Of a stretch of DNA of 7,755 bases, positions 1 through 5,957 are shown one piece after another. Origin of the DNA: a bacterium. Its GTDB lineage: Bacteria; Pseudomonadota; Alphaproteobacteria; Rs-D84; CACZYB01. How positions within the stretch are numbered: the stretch's first letter is position 1; each line of letters begins with the position of its first letter. The stretch spans positions 1 through 7,755 of the forward strand of contig JAILLX010000068.1 in assembly GCA_024692925.1 (NCBI GenBank). The letters are read 5' to 3'. The notes beneath the pieces were generated by a model. The model was not told where the DNA came from, did no database searches, and saw only the letters and a program-made list of their open reading frames with translations. The position numbers and the translations under genes were made by a program.

Positions 1-19
1 CAAAAGAGTAAGTATCCAT
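1..19 (-). CDS. mreD: possible start of MreD (partial)
   Basis: An ATG on the minus strand at 17-19 opens a frame reading MDTYSF before the window ends, 30 bp after the mreC stop. The call rests on position only: mreD, the integral-membrane partner of MreC in the rod-shape complex, normally follows mreC. Six residues are too few for sequence recognition and there is no strong ribosome binding site, so this is an inference. Confidence 0.3.
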
Positions 20-49
20 TTATATTTATTTTTTCGAACCAATTTTACC

Positions 50-940
50 TCACTCTATAGAAGAATCTTCTGTAATAAATTTCTTTATACCATCAGTATG
101 AGCTGTCTTTATCACCTTCACATAATCGATATTGGATTTATGAACAAATGGTTGAATTATGATACCATCATCCTCACTTATACTTCCAACAATACCAACA
201 GGAAAGCCAGATGGCAAATTACCACCCATACCAGAAGTCACTACAATATCCCCTATTTGAACTGGTTCCTGATTTTCAAAATGAACAAGTTGAGGATAAT
301 CAGTATTATCTCCGATTAAAAATGCACGCGTTCTTGTTCTTTCAATTTGTACAGGAATTTTCGAATTTGCGTCGGTTATAAGAATCATCCTTGAATAATT
401 AGTTCCAACAGAATTAATCTGTCCGACAAGGTAGCCATCAACAACAACACCTTGGTATTTCTTAACACCGTGTTTTGCACCAGCATCAACGATAAATGAA
501 TTAGTAAACCCTGAACCTGTTGCTCCTAAAACGCGAGTAGAAAGAAGATAATTAACACCATTTGTTGTAAAATTATTTATTTTTCTAAGTTGTTGATTTT
601 CAATTTCTATTTGTTTGAAATAGTTAAGTTGTTCCTTTAGTTTAGAAATTTCTTTTTTTAATTCTGTGTTTTGAGAATCAATACTACGAAAATTTTTTAC
701 ATCATTAACAAATGTTCCAACTAAATATATAGGATAGGAAATTGCAGTCACAAATGGTGACATAACATCAGCGACAAGACCACTTGTCCTACTTAAAATA
801 ACATTGTCCGGTTTTCCAATAAATATAAGTATGAATGAAAAGATAATAAACAATACGACAAAAACCTTGCGAATAAGTTTTTTGATTATTTGTATTTTTT
901 GAACTTTCGATGTACTTAATTTATTCAAAATAGCCCCCAT
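50..940 (-). CDS. mreC: rod shape-determining protein MreC
   Basis: MreC is a bitopic inner-membrane protein with a periplasmic domain that links the MreB cytoskeleton to the peptidoglycan elongation machinery. From the ATG at 938-940 the protein has 296 residues: a basic cytoplasmic tail, one membrane helix (about 25-41), a Glu/Lys/Gln-rich coiled coil (about 88-122) for dimerisation, then the paired beta-barrel domain. The family hallmark TSGMGGNLPSGFPVG lies at about 235-249, and VLGATGSGFTNSFIVDAG marks the first barrel. The frame stays open to a GTG at 997, which would add 19 hydrophilic residues (MKKNDDSF...). Neither start has a clear Shine-Dalgarno sequence. I prefer the ATG because the short cytoplasmic tail is more usual for the family. 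The gene is divergent from the Bax-like hydrolase, and mreD probably follows. The family call is very secure; the start is not. Confidence 0.93.
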   Translation of the reverse strand: MGAILNKLSTSKVQKIQIIKKLIRKVFVVLFIIFSFILIFIGKPDNVILSRTSGLVADVMSPFVTAISYPIYLVGTFVNDVKNFRSIDSQNTELKKEISKLKEQLNYFKQIEIENQQLRKINNFTTNGVNYLLSTRVLGATGSGFTNSFIVDAGAKHGVKKYQGVVVDGYLVGQINSVGTNYSRMILITDANSKIPVQIERTRTRAFLIGDNTDYPQLVHFENQEPVQIGDIVVTSGMGGNLPSGFPVGIVGSISEDDGIIIQPFVHKSNIDYVKVIKTAHTDGIKKFITEDSSIE

Positions 941-1056
941 ATTCAGTGCTTTATATTTATAACACCCTAAATTGAAAGAGTCATCATTTTTTTTCACTTT
1001 TATAAAAAATTTAGTTCTTTACAAATAATAAAAAACATATAACATATTGTCTGTAT

Positions 1057-2064
1057 ATGAGAAAAGTTGAAAAAAAACAAAGAAAAATTACAAAAAAGCC
1101 TATAAAAACTAGTAATTTATGGGGGGATTTTGTTAAATTTATCGTACATCATATAAAATTAAGGTGGAATTTTGTTTCCAGAAAGTTTTTTAAATCCGAG
1201 TTTATCCCTATATATATTGCGATTTCAGTTTTTATGGTTATTGCGATTATTTCCGGAACTATGGTTGTTTATGATACAAATTCGCATATAACATCGTATA
1301 GGAAAATGCAACAACTGTTCCTTGATTCCGGTTATGATTTGGAAAAGATAAGGAATAAGGAAATTGATGTGCCAAGAATTTTTATAAAATCACTTCCTGA
1401 TGATTTTAATATGATAGAATCTCCAAAAGAAAAAAAGGATTTATTCATAAAATTCCTTTTGCCTTTGATTTTGAAAAAAAATGAAGAATTAAAGGCAAGA
1501 CGTGAAAACCTTTTGAAAATACAGGATAAATTATCAAAAAAACTTAAATTATCCAACGAAGATGAGGAGTTTTTATCATTTGTTAAACAAGAATATAAAA
1601 CCGAAACCGGAGATATAAAGGATATACTTGCAAAATTGGATGAAATTTCTGTATCTATGGCTTTGGGACAGGCGATACAAGAAACCGGTTGGGGAGAATC
1701 TCGGTTCCTTATAAAAGGAAATTCTATATTTGCAGAATGGACATGGGGTGGTGAAGGTATGCTTCCCCGTGCAAGAAAGTCTGGGCTTATTCACAGGATA
1801 AAAACATTCCCTACCCTTTATGATTCAGTTGACAGTTATGCAAACAACCTTAACAGGACACGGTATTATGCTGGTTTTAGAAGGATGCGTGCCAAACTTC
1901 GTGAACAGGGCAAACCATTATTCGGTCGTTGGTTGATGAGTTCTATGGTCCATTATTCAACGGAAAAGGACAAATATATTCTTGATGTAAAAAGGATTAT
2001 AAGGGATAACAACCTTGACGATTTTAACGAAGTAAAACTTGTAAAAGAAATCCCCTCAGTTTGA
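1057..2064 (+). CDS. membrane-anchored Bax-type glucosaminidase (COG2992)
   Basis: This is a predicted peptidoglycan N-acetylglucosaminidase of the E. coli Bax type, anchored in the inner membrane and acting in the periplasm. The 335-residue protein has a Lys/Arg-rich cytoplasmic tail (1-48), one membrane helix (about 49-71), the Bax family stretch PRIFIKSLPDDF (106-117) followed by KEKKDLFIKFLLPLIL, then the lysozyme-like fold. In that fold QAIQETGWGESRF (205-217) carries the likely catalytic Glu209, and GNSIFAEWTW (221-230) is the next conserved block. The ATG at 1057 has no clear Shine-Dalgarno sequence. A weak promoter-like pair (TTTACA 1018, TAACAT 1040, 16-bp spacer) would make a nearly leaderless mRNA. 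The gene is divergent from mreC, so both genes at this locus serve the cell wall. Family assignment rests on motifs; enzyme activity and physiological role are inferred. Confidence 0.85.
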   Translation: MRKVEKKQRKITKKPIKTSNLWGDFVKFIVHHIKLRWNFVSRKFFKSEFIPIYIAISVFMVIAIISGTMVVYDTNSHITSYRKMQQLFLDSGYDLEKIRNKEIDVPRIFIKSLPDDFNMIESPKEKKDLFIKFLLPLILKKNEELKARRENLLKIQDKLSKKLKLSNEDEEFLSFVKQEYKTETGDIKDILAKLDEISVSMALGQAIQETGWGESRFLIKGNSIFAEWTWGGEGMLPRARKSGLIHRIKTFPTLYDSVDSYANNLNRTRYYAGFRRMRAKLREQGKPLFGRWLMSSMVHYSTEKDKYILDVKRIIRDNNLDDFNEVKLVKEIPSV

Positions 2065-2092
2065 GTTTTTTATGCTATTGCGAAGAGATATT

Positions 2093-2149
2093 GTCATCCC
2101 GAATTTATTTCGGGATTTGAAAAAGACCCTGAAACAAGTTCAGGGTGAC
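2093..2149. terminator. double-palindrome repeat, likely bidirectional terminator
   Basis: Two 21-bp palindromes with identical geometry (8-bp stem, 5-nt loop) lie 7 bp apart: ATCCCGAA/TTCGGGAT at 2096-2116 and ACCCTGAA/TTCAGGGT at 2128-2148. The whole begins with GTCA and ends with TGAC. T-rich runs follow the second hairpin on the plus strand (2150-2160) and its minus-strand reading (TCTTTTTC). It sits between two convergent genes, so it can stop transcripts from both sides. The sequence resembles a widely dispersed intergenic palindromic repeat of AT-rich bacteria; that resemblance is from memory. Confidence 0.65.
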
Positions 2150-2180
2150 TTTTTCATTTTGTTATTGTTTATGATTTATT

Positions 2181-2939
2181 TTAATTACATGAACCATAAC
2201 TTGTCGTATATCCAGTATGTGTAGAATTTACTGAATATGTGACTGACTGAGTACCATCACGAGGAAGGGAAAAAACTCCTTTACCAATATAACATGCTCC
2301 AGATGGAGTTGATGCGGTAGCCAAAAATCCAGCAAAATCAAGAGTAGCAATCTGAGTTGCCATCAATGATCCCGTACCAGGAACTCCTCCAACAAAACTT
2401 AGTAAAACTTCGCATACAAATACGTAATCCCAATAATTACCACTATATGGAGCTGTTTTACATGATTGTGAAGTATTTGCAGGAACTTTGGTACAACTTG
2501 TTGCACCAGCAGTTGAAGAATAAGTATTGCCGGTACATGCAGTACAACTTGATTGTCCAGTAAGGTTTTGGTACTGACCTTTTGGACATGCAGTACAACT
2601 TGTTGCTCCCGCAGACGAAAATGTTCCGGCAGGGCAAAGTGCGCATGATTTTGAGGCTGCTGATGATGAGTAAGTACCAGCTGGACAACTTGTGCAACTT
2701 GAGGCTCCTGTTGTTGAAGAATACTGTCCGGCTAGGCATACCTTACAACTTGATGCTCCAGTTTCGTTTTGATACTGACCGGCAGGACAAGATGTACAGG
2801 ATTTTGAAGTTCCACCGGTTGAGTAAGTTCCGACTGGACAACTTGTACACATTAAAAATGATGTTTGTTGTGCGAATACATCGGTTGAAAGACCTGCTAT
2901 AAGCATAGCAGAAGTTGAAACTAAATTTTTTATTTTCAT
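2181..2939 (-). CDS. secreted Cys-rich repeat protein (GCC2/TNFR-like units)
   Basis: This is an exported protein of unknown function, 252 residues. A signal peptide occupies about 1-23, with cleavage expected after VFA. Residues 31-148 are seven head-to-tail units of 17 residues (one has 16) with consensus C-x-x-C-P-A-G-x-Y-S-S-x-x-G-A-S-S, resembling the Cys-rich modules of eukaryotic-type GCC2/GCC3 ephrin-receptor-like or TNFR domains. An eighth, decayed unit (CTKVPANT) follows. The last roughly 90 residues are not repetitive and contain only a few Cys. The disulphides would form in the periplasm or outside the cell, suggesting a stable surface or secreted rod. The start ATG has GGAG six bases upstream (2947-2950). 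It lies 18 bp after the stop of the next Cys-rich gene, so the two are probably co-transcribed. Function and partner are unknown; adhesion or host contact is only a guess. Confidence 0.82.
   Translation of the reverse strand: MKIKNLVSTSAMLIAGLSTDVFAQQTSFLMCTSCPVGTYSTGGTSKSCTSCPAGQYQNETGASSCKVCLAGQYSSTTGASSCTSCPAGTYSSSAASKSCALCPAGTFSSAGATSCTACPKGQYQNLTGQSSCTACTGNTYSSTAGATSCTKVPANTSQSCKTAPYSGNYWDYVFVCEVLLSFVGGVPGTGSLMATQIATLDFAGFLATASTPSGACYIGKGVFSLPRDGTQSVTYSVNSTHTGYTTSYGSCN
2496..2849 (-). repeat. 51-bp tandem coding repeat, seven units
   Basis: Seven in-frame units of about 51 bp (one of 48 bp) encode the CxxC modules of the Cys-rich protein. The units differ from each other in both DNA and protein: QYQNETGASS and QYQNLTGQSS alternate with TYSSSAASKS types. 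The array is therefore old or under diversifying change rather than freshly expanded. The recurring minus-strand core TGTACnnnnTGTCC (plus strand GGACAnnnnGTACA) could still allow slippage. Confidence 0.8.
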
Positions 2940-2957
2940 GCTTTTCTCCTTTTTACC

Positions 2958-3338
2958 TTAGTGATTTTCTGGATCACTACCCCATGTTATTGTTCTACCA
3001 TAAGATCCACCTGGACAACCAGATGAAGTCACATCCTCGACATAATAACCAGCAGGACATCTTACGACACATTTACGTTGTTCGGGATCATAAACCATAT
3101 TTTCGTTATCTGCACATCTACATCTATCTGCACTATTACTGATTTTATCATTTTTTATTGTTGTTCCAACAATTGATTTTCCACTCCAAAAATGCGCTGC
3201 CCATACAGACTGACAAGTAGTTGAAGTTGGATCAGGTACACAGTAATTTTTAAGAGCTGTTTTTATTTGCTCAGAAGTCACAGCAGCAGAAACTGGTGCA
3301 CTCGCTAATAACATTGCAATTAAGAAGTATTTTTTCAT
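2958..3338 (-). CDS. small exported Cys-rich protein, unknown function
   Basis: This is a 126-residue protein not recognised as a named family. A clear signal peptide (MKKYFLIAMLLASAPVSA, 1-18) is followed by a mature part with eight Cys, including CRCADNENMVYDPEQRKC and CVVRCPAGYYVE; the latter matches the CP-A-G-Y theme of the neighbouring repeat protein. It ends GGSYGRTITWGSDPENH. The start is the ATG at 3336-3338, because GGAGGG (3343-3348) stands 4 bases upstream at good spacing; an in-frame GTG at 3350 would destroy that site. The next gene starts 18 bp downstream, so the pair looks like one operon encoding related exported proteins. Upstream is a long non-coding stretch that may be its leader. 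Secretion and disulphide content are well supported; function is not. Confidence 0.75.
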   Translation of the reverse strand: MKKYFLIAMLLASAPVSAAVTSEQIKTALKNYCVPDPTSTTCQSVWAAHFWSGKSIVGTTIKNDKISNSADRCRCADNENMVYDPEQRKCVVRCPAGYYVEDVTSSGCPGGSYGRTITWGSDPENH

Positions 3339-3370
3339 TTTTCCCTCCACTTTGTTTTGCGACTATTTAT

Positions 3371-3420
3371 CCCCTTTTTAAAGGAGGGACAGAGAAGCCA
3401 CGAAATAAAACTCTGTCCAT
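3371..3420 (-). repeat. hairpin repeat, copy A
   Basis: A perfect 8-bp stem GGACAGAG/CTCTGTCC (3387-3394 with 3411-3418) closes a 16-nt loop holding AAGCCACGAAA (plus-strand reading). A second small hairpin, CCTTT/AAAGG, sits just to its left (3373-3384). Copy B lies exactly 137 bp to the right and shares the 14-mer GAGAAGCCACGAAA and the ggaggg...ccat frame. It lies 30-80 bp upstream of the small Cys-rich gene start, in the right orientation to be part of its transcript. Confidence 0.6.
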
Positions 3421-3507
3421 AAAATGGTGTTTACACCAAATTTTTGTTTTAACTTCCTTCAAAAGGCGGATTGGGAAAACTTTTAAAACCTCAACCCCGT
3501 TTAATCG

Positions 3508-3554
3508 CCCCGTTTTACGGGAGGGCGGAGAAGCCACGAAAAAACCCCGCCCAT
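3508..3554 (-). repeat. hairpin repeat, copy B
   Basis: This is the same architecture as copy A: stem of 8 pairs (3523-3530 with 3545-3552), a 14-nt loop with the conserved AAGCCACGAAA, and a small left hairpin CCCGT/ACGGG (3509-3519). Against copy A, two stem pairs changed from A-U to G-C on both sides. The third change is a G.U wobble if read as minus-strand RNA but an A.C mismatch if read as plus-strand RNA, which favours the minus strand as the functional one. Confidence 0.6.
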
Positions 3555-3737
3555 CAACGATGTTGTCGTGAAAGGTTGTACTTCTTTGCTCTCGGTCGGG
3601 AGAGTTGAAAGATCATGAACAAGCAATGATTACATAGTTTTCGGAATATTGGAAAACATTCCTGTTTTATCCCTATGTCTCCCCAACCACATAAAGTTGA
3701 GGAATTCTATCCAATGCCATTCGCCCTATTTCAGAGC

Positions 3738-3768
3738 AAAAAAAAATAGCAATCAACGATGCTATTTT
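3738..3768 (-). terminator. intrinsic terminator on the minus strand
   Basis: A 9-bp stem AAAATAGCA/TGCTATTTT (3743-3751 with 3760-3768) with an 8-nt loop is followed on the minus strand by an unbroken T run (A run 3738-3746 on the plus strand). The stem is AU-rich, so termination may be partial. There is no minus-strand gene before it within 500 bp, so it should end a short RNA or act as an attenuator in a leader. Confidence 0.5.
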
Positions 3769-3854
3769 GGCACCGCTTGTTCAATAAAAGGCCTTTCACA
3801 ACCCGTGTCATCTCTAACACTAAATACAGACTCCGCATAGACTCATCCGCATCT
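3738..3854 (-). ncRNA. candidate small RNA, about 117 nt
   Basis: A minus-strand promoter-like pair and an intrinsic terminator bracket about 117 nt with no substantial open frame. The only frame beginning near the predicted 5' end is 10 codons (MRMSLCGVCI, ATG at 3850-3852) without a ribosome binding site. I checked by eye for tmRNA, RNase P, SRP and tRNA signatures and saw none. Alternatives are an attenuated leader for the Cys-rich operon, or chance. Confidence 0.35.
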
Positions 3855-3860
3855 GATTTC

Positions 3861-3889
3861 ATAGTACAGTAAATACGATTAAAACGCAA
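3861..3889 (-). promoter_or_regulatory. possible sigma-70 promoter for the candidate RNA
   Basis: On the minus strand TTGCGT (3884-3889) and TACTAT (3861-3866) are separated by 17 bp. The match to consensus is moderate (3/6 and 4/6); support comes from correct spacing and the terminator downstream. Confidence 0.35.
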
Positions 3890-3913
3890 GAGAAATTTTA
3901 ATATTTAAACTTG

Positions 3914-3942
3914 TTGACATTTTGAAATTTTTTGTTTAGTAT
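3914..3942 (+). promoter_or_regulatory. strong sigma-70-like promoter for the small Cys-rich ORF
   Basis: TTGACA (3914-3919, full consensus) and TAGTAT (3937-3942) are 17 bp apart. Start of transcription is expected near 3949, giving an 80-nt leader before the ATG at 4030. The leader can form a weak hairpin TATCGT/ACGATA (3983-3988 with 4000-4005). It is the best promoter match in the window. Confidence 0.65.
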
Positions 3943-4029
3943 CTTTTTTAAATTTGAGTTTATTCTTATTGATTTAATTATTTATCGTTGTATATTTTTA
4001 CGATATTTAAAAATATGGAGAATTATAAA

Positions 4030-4365
4030 ATGAAAAAATGTAATAATGAAACTGTTTTTGTAAAAATACATTCACAAGTTAAAAAAACTTCAGTTATCCC
4101 TTTTATTAAGGATACTGAATTTAAAAAGGAACATAACTGTCAAGAATGCGAATCTTTTTGTGGAAATTCTATTGATTGCTATCCTTGTCTTTTAGCAAAT
4201 AAAACTTCAAGAAACGAACTTGATAATGTTATTGCAAAGAACAGTACTGCTGATGTTTACAAATATATAGATACCCTTCAGAAACACGCCCTAAAACACG
4301 GGGATTTGGTTTCTAAAAGATTATCTGATATTATAGAATCAGCAATGTATCTTAATCTTCTTTAA
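4030..4365 (+). CDS. small Cys-rich protein of unknown function
   Basis: This is a 111-residue protein that I do not recognise. It has no signal peptide or membrane helix, so it is probably cytoplasmic. The middle carries a compact cysteine cluster C37-x2-C40-x3-C44-x5-C50-x2-C53, with His35 just before it and another Cys at position 4; this spacing could bind a metal such as zinc. The C-terminal half (about 58-109) is predicted mostly helical. The ATG at 4030 is chosen because GGAG (4017-4020) lies nine bases upstream; in-frame ATG (4015) and TTG (3988) starts lack a suitable site. A consensus promoter stands about 90 bp upstream. It converges on rnc, and the last 14 bp of both genes overlap. 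Metal binding and any regulatory role are inferences. Confidence 0.68.
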   Translation: MKKCNNETVFVKIHSQVKKTSVIPFIKDTEFKKEHNCQECESFCGNSIDCYPCLLANKTSRNELDNVIAKNSTADVYKYIDTLQKHALKHGDLVSKRLSDIIESAMYLNLL

Positions 4366-5044
4366 TCAAATTTAATTTTTTTACAAGGTCGGCAGCAACA
4401 AACTGTTCGGCCTCTTTTCTTGATGGACCGGAAGCCTTTGATGTTATACCGCTTACTGTTGCCATAACAAGAAATGTTGGCGAGTGTGCGGGACCATTTT
4501 TGGAAACCAAAATATATTCAGGATGTGAACCATCTAATTTTTGTGTATATTCTTGGAGTGTTGTTTTGAAATCCTTTATCGGAGTTTTCGAAGATTTAAC
4601 CTTGTCTTTCCATAATTTTTCAACAACCTTATATGCAGTATCAAAATCACTATCCATAAATACAGCACCAAGGATCGCTTCTACACAATCGGCAAGAATA
4701 TTTCTGTTTTTATAACCTTGGCGTTTTTGTTCCTGTGTGCCAAGTTCTATTAAATAAGGAAGATATAAAACTTCGGCAATCGCAGCACAAGTTTTTGCAG
4801 ATACAAGATTTGCATGACGTATTGCAAGAGAACCTTCATCTTCATCCGGATATGTTTCATATAACATTTTTGCGACAGAAAGACCCAAAACTCTGTCCCC
4901 TAAAAATTCAAGACGTTCATTGCTTTCAAGTTTATTTTTTGTTAAACTGGAATGAGTAAGAGCTTTTTTATAAAGTGCAATTTGGTTGAAGGTATAGCCA
5001 AGTATTTTACAAAATTCTTCGTAATTCATTTCTATTTTTGCCAT
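4352..5044 (-). CDS. rnc: ribonuclease III
   Basis: RNase III is the cytoplasmic endonuclease that cuts double-stranded RNA, matures rRNA precursors and controls some mRNAs. The 230-residue protein has the usual length. The signature NERLEFLGDRVL (42-53) supplies Glu43, Glu46 and Asp50; Asp119 and Glu122 in ADCVEAILGAVF complete the Mg-binding site. A C-terminal double-stranded RNA binding domain follows (about 158-226, with SRKEAEQFVAADLVKKL). The ATG has GGAGG (5051-5055) six bases upstream, and the lepB stop is 12 bp before it. The family's usual downstream partner era is absent: rnc ends in a 14-bp tail-to-tail overlap with a plus-strand ORF, leaving no room for a terminator of its own. 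The resulting overlapping transcripts could themselves be RNase III substrates (inference). Confidence 0.97.
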   Translation of the reverse strand: MAKIEMNYEEFCKILGYTFNQIALYKKALTHSSLTKNKLESNERLEFLGDRVLGLSVAKMLYETYPDEDEGSLAIRHANLVSAKTCAAIAEVLYLPYLIELGTQEQKRQGYKNRNILADCVEAILGAVFMDSDFDTAYKVVEKLWKDKVKSSKTPIKDFKTTLQEYTQKLDGSHPEYILVSKNGPAHSPTFLVMATVSGITSKASGPSRKEAEQFVAADLVKKLNLIKED

Positions 5045-5056
5045 AATAAACCTCCG

Positions 5057-5956
5057 TTATTTTATTCTATTTAGTATTCTATTAAATCTTATTGGTTTTA
5101 GGTATTTCCAAAATTCGAAAATATTTACCGAATTATTGTGAGAGAAAAATATTAATTCCGCACGACCAATTAAATCACGTTTATGTATATAACCTACTTC
5201 ATCCAAAAACCTACTATCTTCGGACATATCACGATTATCACCCATCATAAAATAGTGATCTTCGGGAACAATATATTCTTTTGTATTATCGGCAAGCTCC
5301 GCATCACTTATTTCCAAGATATTAAACGATTTTCCATTTGGCAAAGTTTGTTTATATTTATTAAGCTCTATAGCCTCACCTTGGAAATTAGGAGTTTCTT
5401 TGTAAACAATTGTATATTGCGAATCTTTTAATGGACGGCCATTAAGATACAATTTTTTTGTATCAATAACCGTTAACACTTGATTGTTTGTTGTATTTAT
5501 TGTCAAACTATCAGACTTTCTTAATGAATAAGGCAAATTTATTATATAAAATTTTTCAATAAATTCACGTTTAAGTGGCTCCCCATTTATATGTAAAATT
5601 CCTTTTTTCATCTGGATTTTATCACCAGGAAGACCAATCAACCTTTTTATATAATTATCAGCATGACCTTTTATCTTTTTAAAAACTATCACATCCCCAG
5701 CCTGTGGTTTGGTTTCAAAAATTCGATTTTTTACCAATGGAAGCGAAAATGGAAAAGATTGGCGGGAATATCCATAAGATATTTTTGAAACAAAAAGATG
5801 ATCTCCAACAAAAAGATTCGGGATCATAGAATCCGACGGAATATGAAATGGCTCAACAATAAATGTCCTTATTATTATAGCAAAACATCCAGCCCAAATT
5901 ATTGCCTTTATAGTATCAGTGAATTCGTGTTTTACTCTTTTACTGCGTTTTGACAA
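5057..5956 (-). CDS. lepB: signal peptidase I
   Basis: LepB is the membrane serine protease that removes signal peptides from exported proteins on the periplasmic side. The 299-residue protein has one N-terminal membrane helix (about 16-33), the nucleophile Ser43 in IPSDSMIP (39-46), the general base Lys104 in YIKRLIGLPGD (102-112), and box E GDNRDMSEDSR (239-249). The start is a TTG (5954-5956), supported by AGGAGG centred eight bases upstream; the acpS stop is one base before it, so translation is probably coupled. The protein is about 50 residues longer than many relatives: the segment LHINGEPLKREF (121-132) is echoed by LYLNGRPLKDSQY (169-181) 48 residues later, suggesting an internal duplication in the non-catalytic domain. 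The catalytic residues are all present, so it should be active. Confidence 0.96.
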   Translation of the reverse strand: MSKRSKRVKHEFTDTIKAIIWAGCFAIIIRTFIVEPFHIPSDSMIPNLFVGDHLFVSKISYGYSRQSFPFSLPLVKNRIFETKPQAGDVIVFKKIKGHADNYIKRLIGLPGDKIQMKKGILHINGEPLKREFIEKFYIINLPYSLRKSDSLTINTTNNQVLTVIDTKKLYLNGRPLKDSQYTIVYKETPNFQGEAIELNKYKQTLPNGKSFNILEISDAELADNTKEYIVPEDHYFMMGDNRDMSEDSRFLDEVGYIHKRDLIGRAELIFFSHNNSVNIFEFWKYLKPIRFNRILNRIK

Positions 5957-5957
5957 T

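Larger units (their letters stand above)
3339..4029. other. structured non-coding stretch, about 690 bp
   Basis: No frame here looks like a gene: plus-strand frames of 91 and 63 codons have no ribosome binding site and cross the hairpins or the candidate RNA, and the minus strand is broken into very short frames. The stretch about 3480-3870 is visibly richer in G and C than the genes on either side. It holds a two-copy hairpin repeat (3371-3420, 3508-3554), a hairpin CTCTC/GAGAG near 3589-3604, a candidate minus-strand RNA (3738-3854) and a plus-strand promoter (3914-3942). It may be a leader, a decayed gene or a dispersed genomic repeat. Confidence 0.6.

Noticed and set aside
98..319. Plus-strand frame of 73 codons inside mreC
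   Set aside because: It is antisense to a well-conserved part of MreC and lacks any supporting signal.
2496..2849. Regular repeats considered as a CRISPR array
   Set aside because: The units are contiguous, without unique spacers, diverged and in frame inside a coding gene; no cas genes are in the window.
2458..2902. Overlapping frames on both strands within the Cys-rich repeat gene
   Set aside because: The 51-bp periodicity keeps alternative frames open; the signal peptide, start site and regular CxxC pattern belong only to the 252-residue minus-strand frame.
3296..3571. Plus-strand frame of 91 codons
   Set aside because: It overlaps the signal-peptide coding end of the Cys-rich gene and runs through both hairpin repeats; no ribosome binding site and no recognisable protein features.
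3649..3840. Plus-strand frame of 63 codons
   Set aside because: It is antisense to the candidate RNA and terminator, has no ribosome binding site, and has an unremarkable sequence.
3339..4029. tRNA, tmRNA, RNase P RNA, SRP RNA or retron-type RNA
   Set aside because: None of the conserved signatures I know was seen on either strand, and there is no reverse transcriptase nearby.
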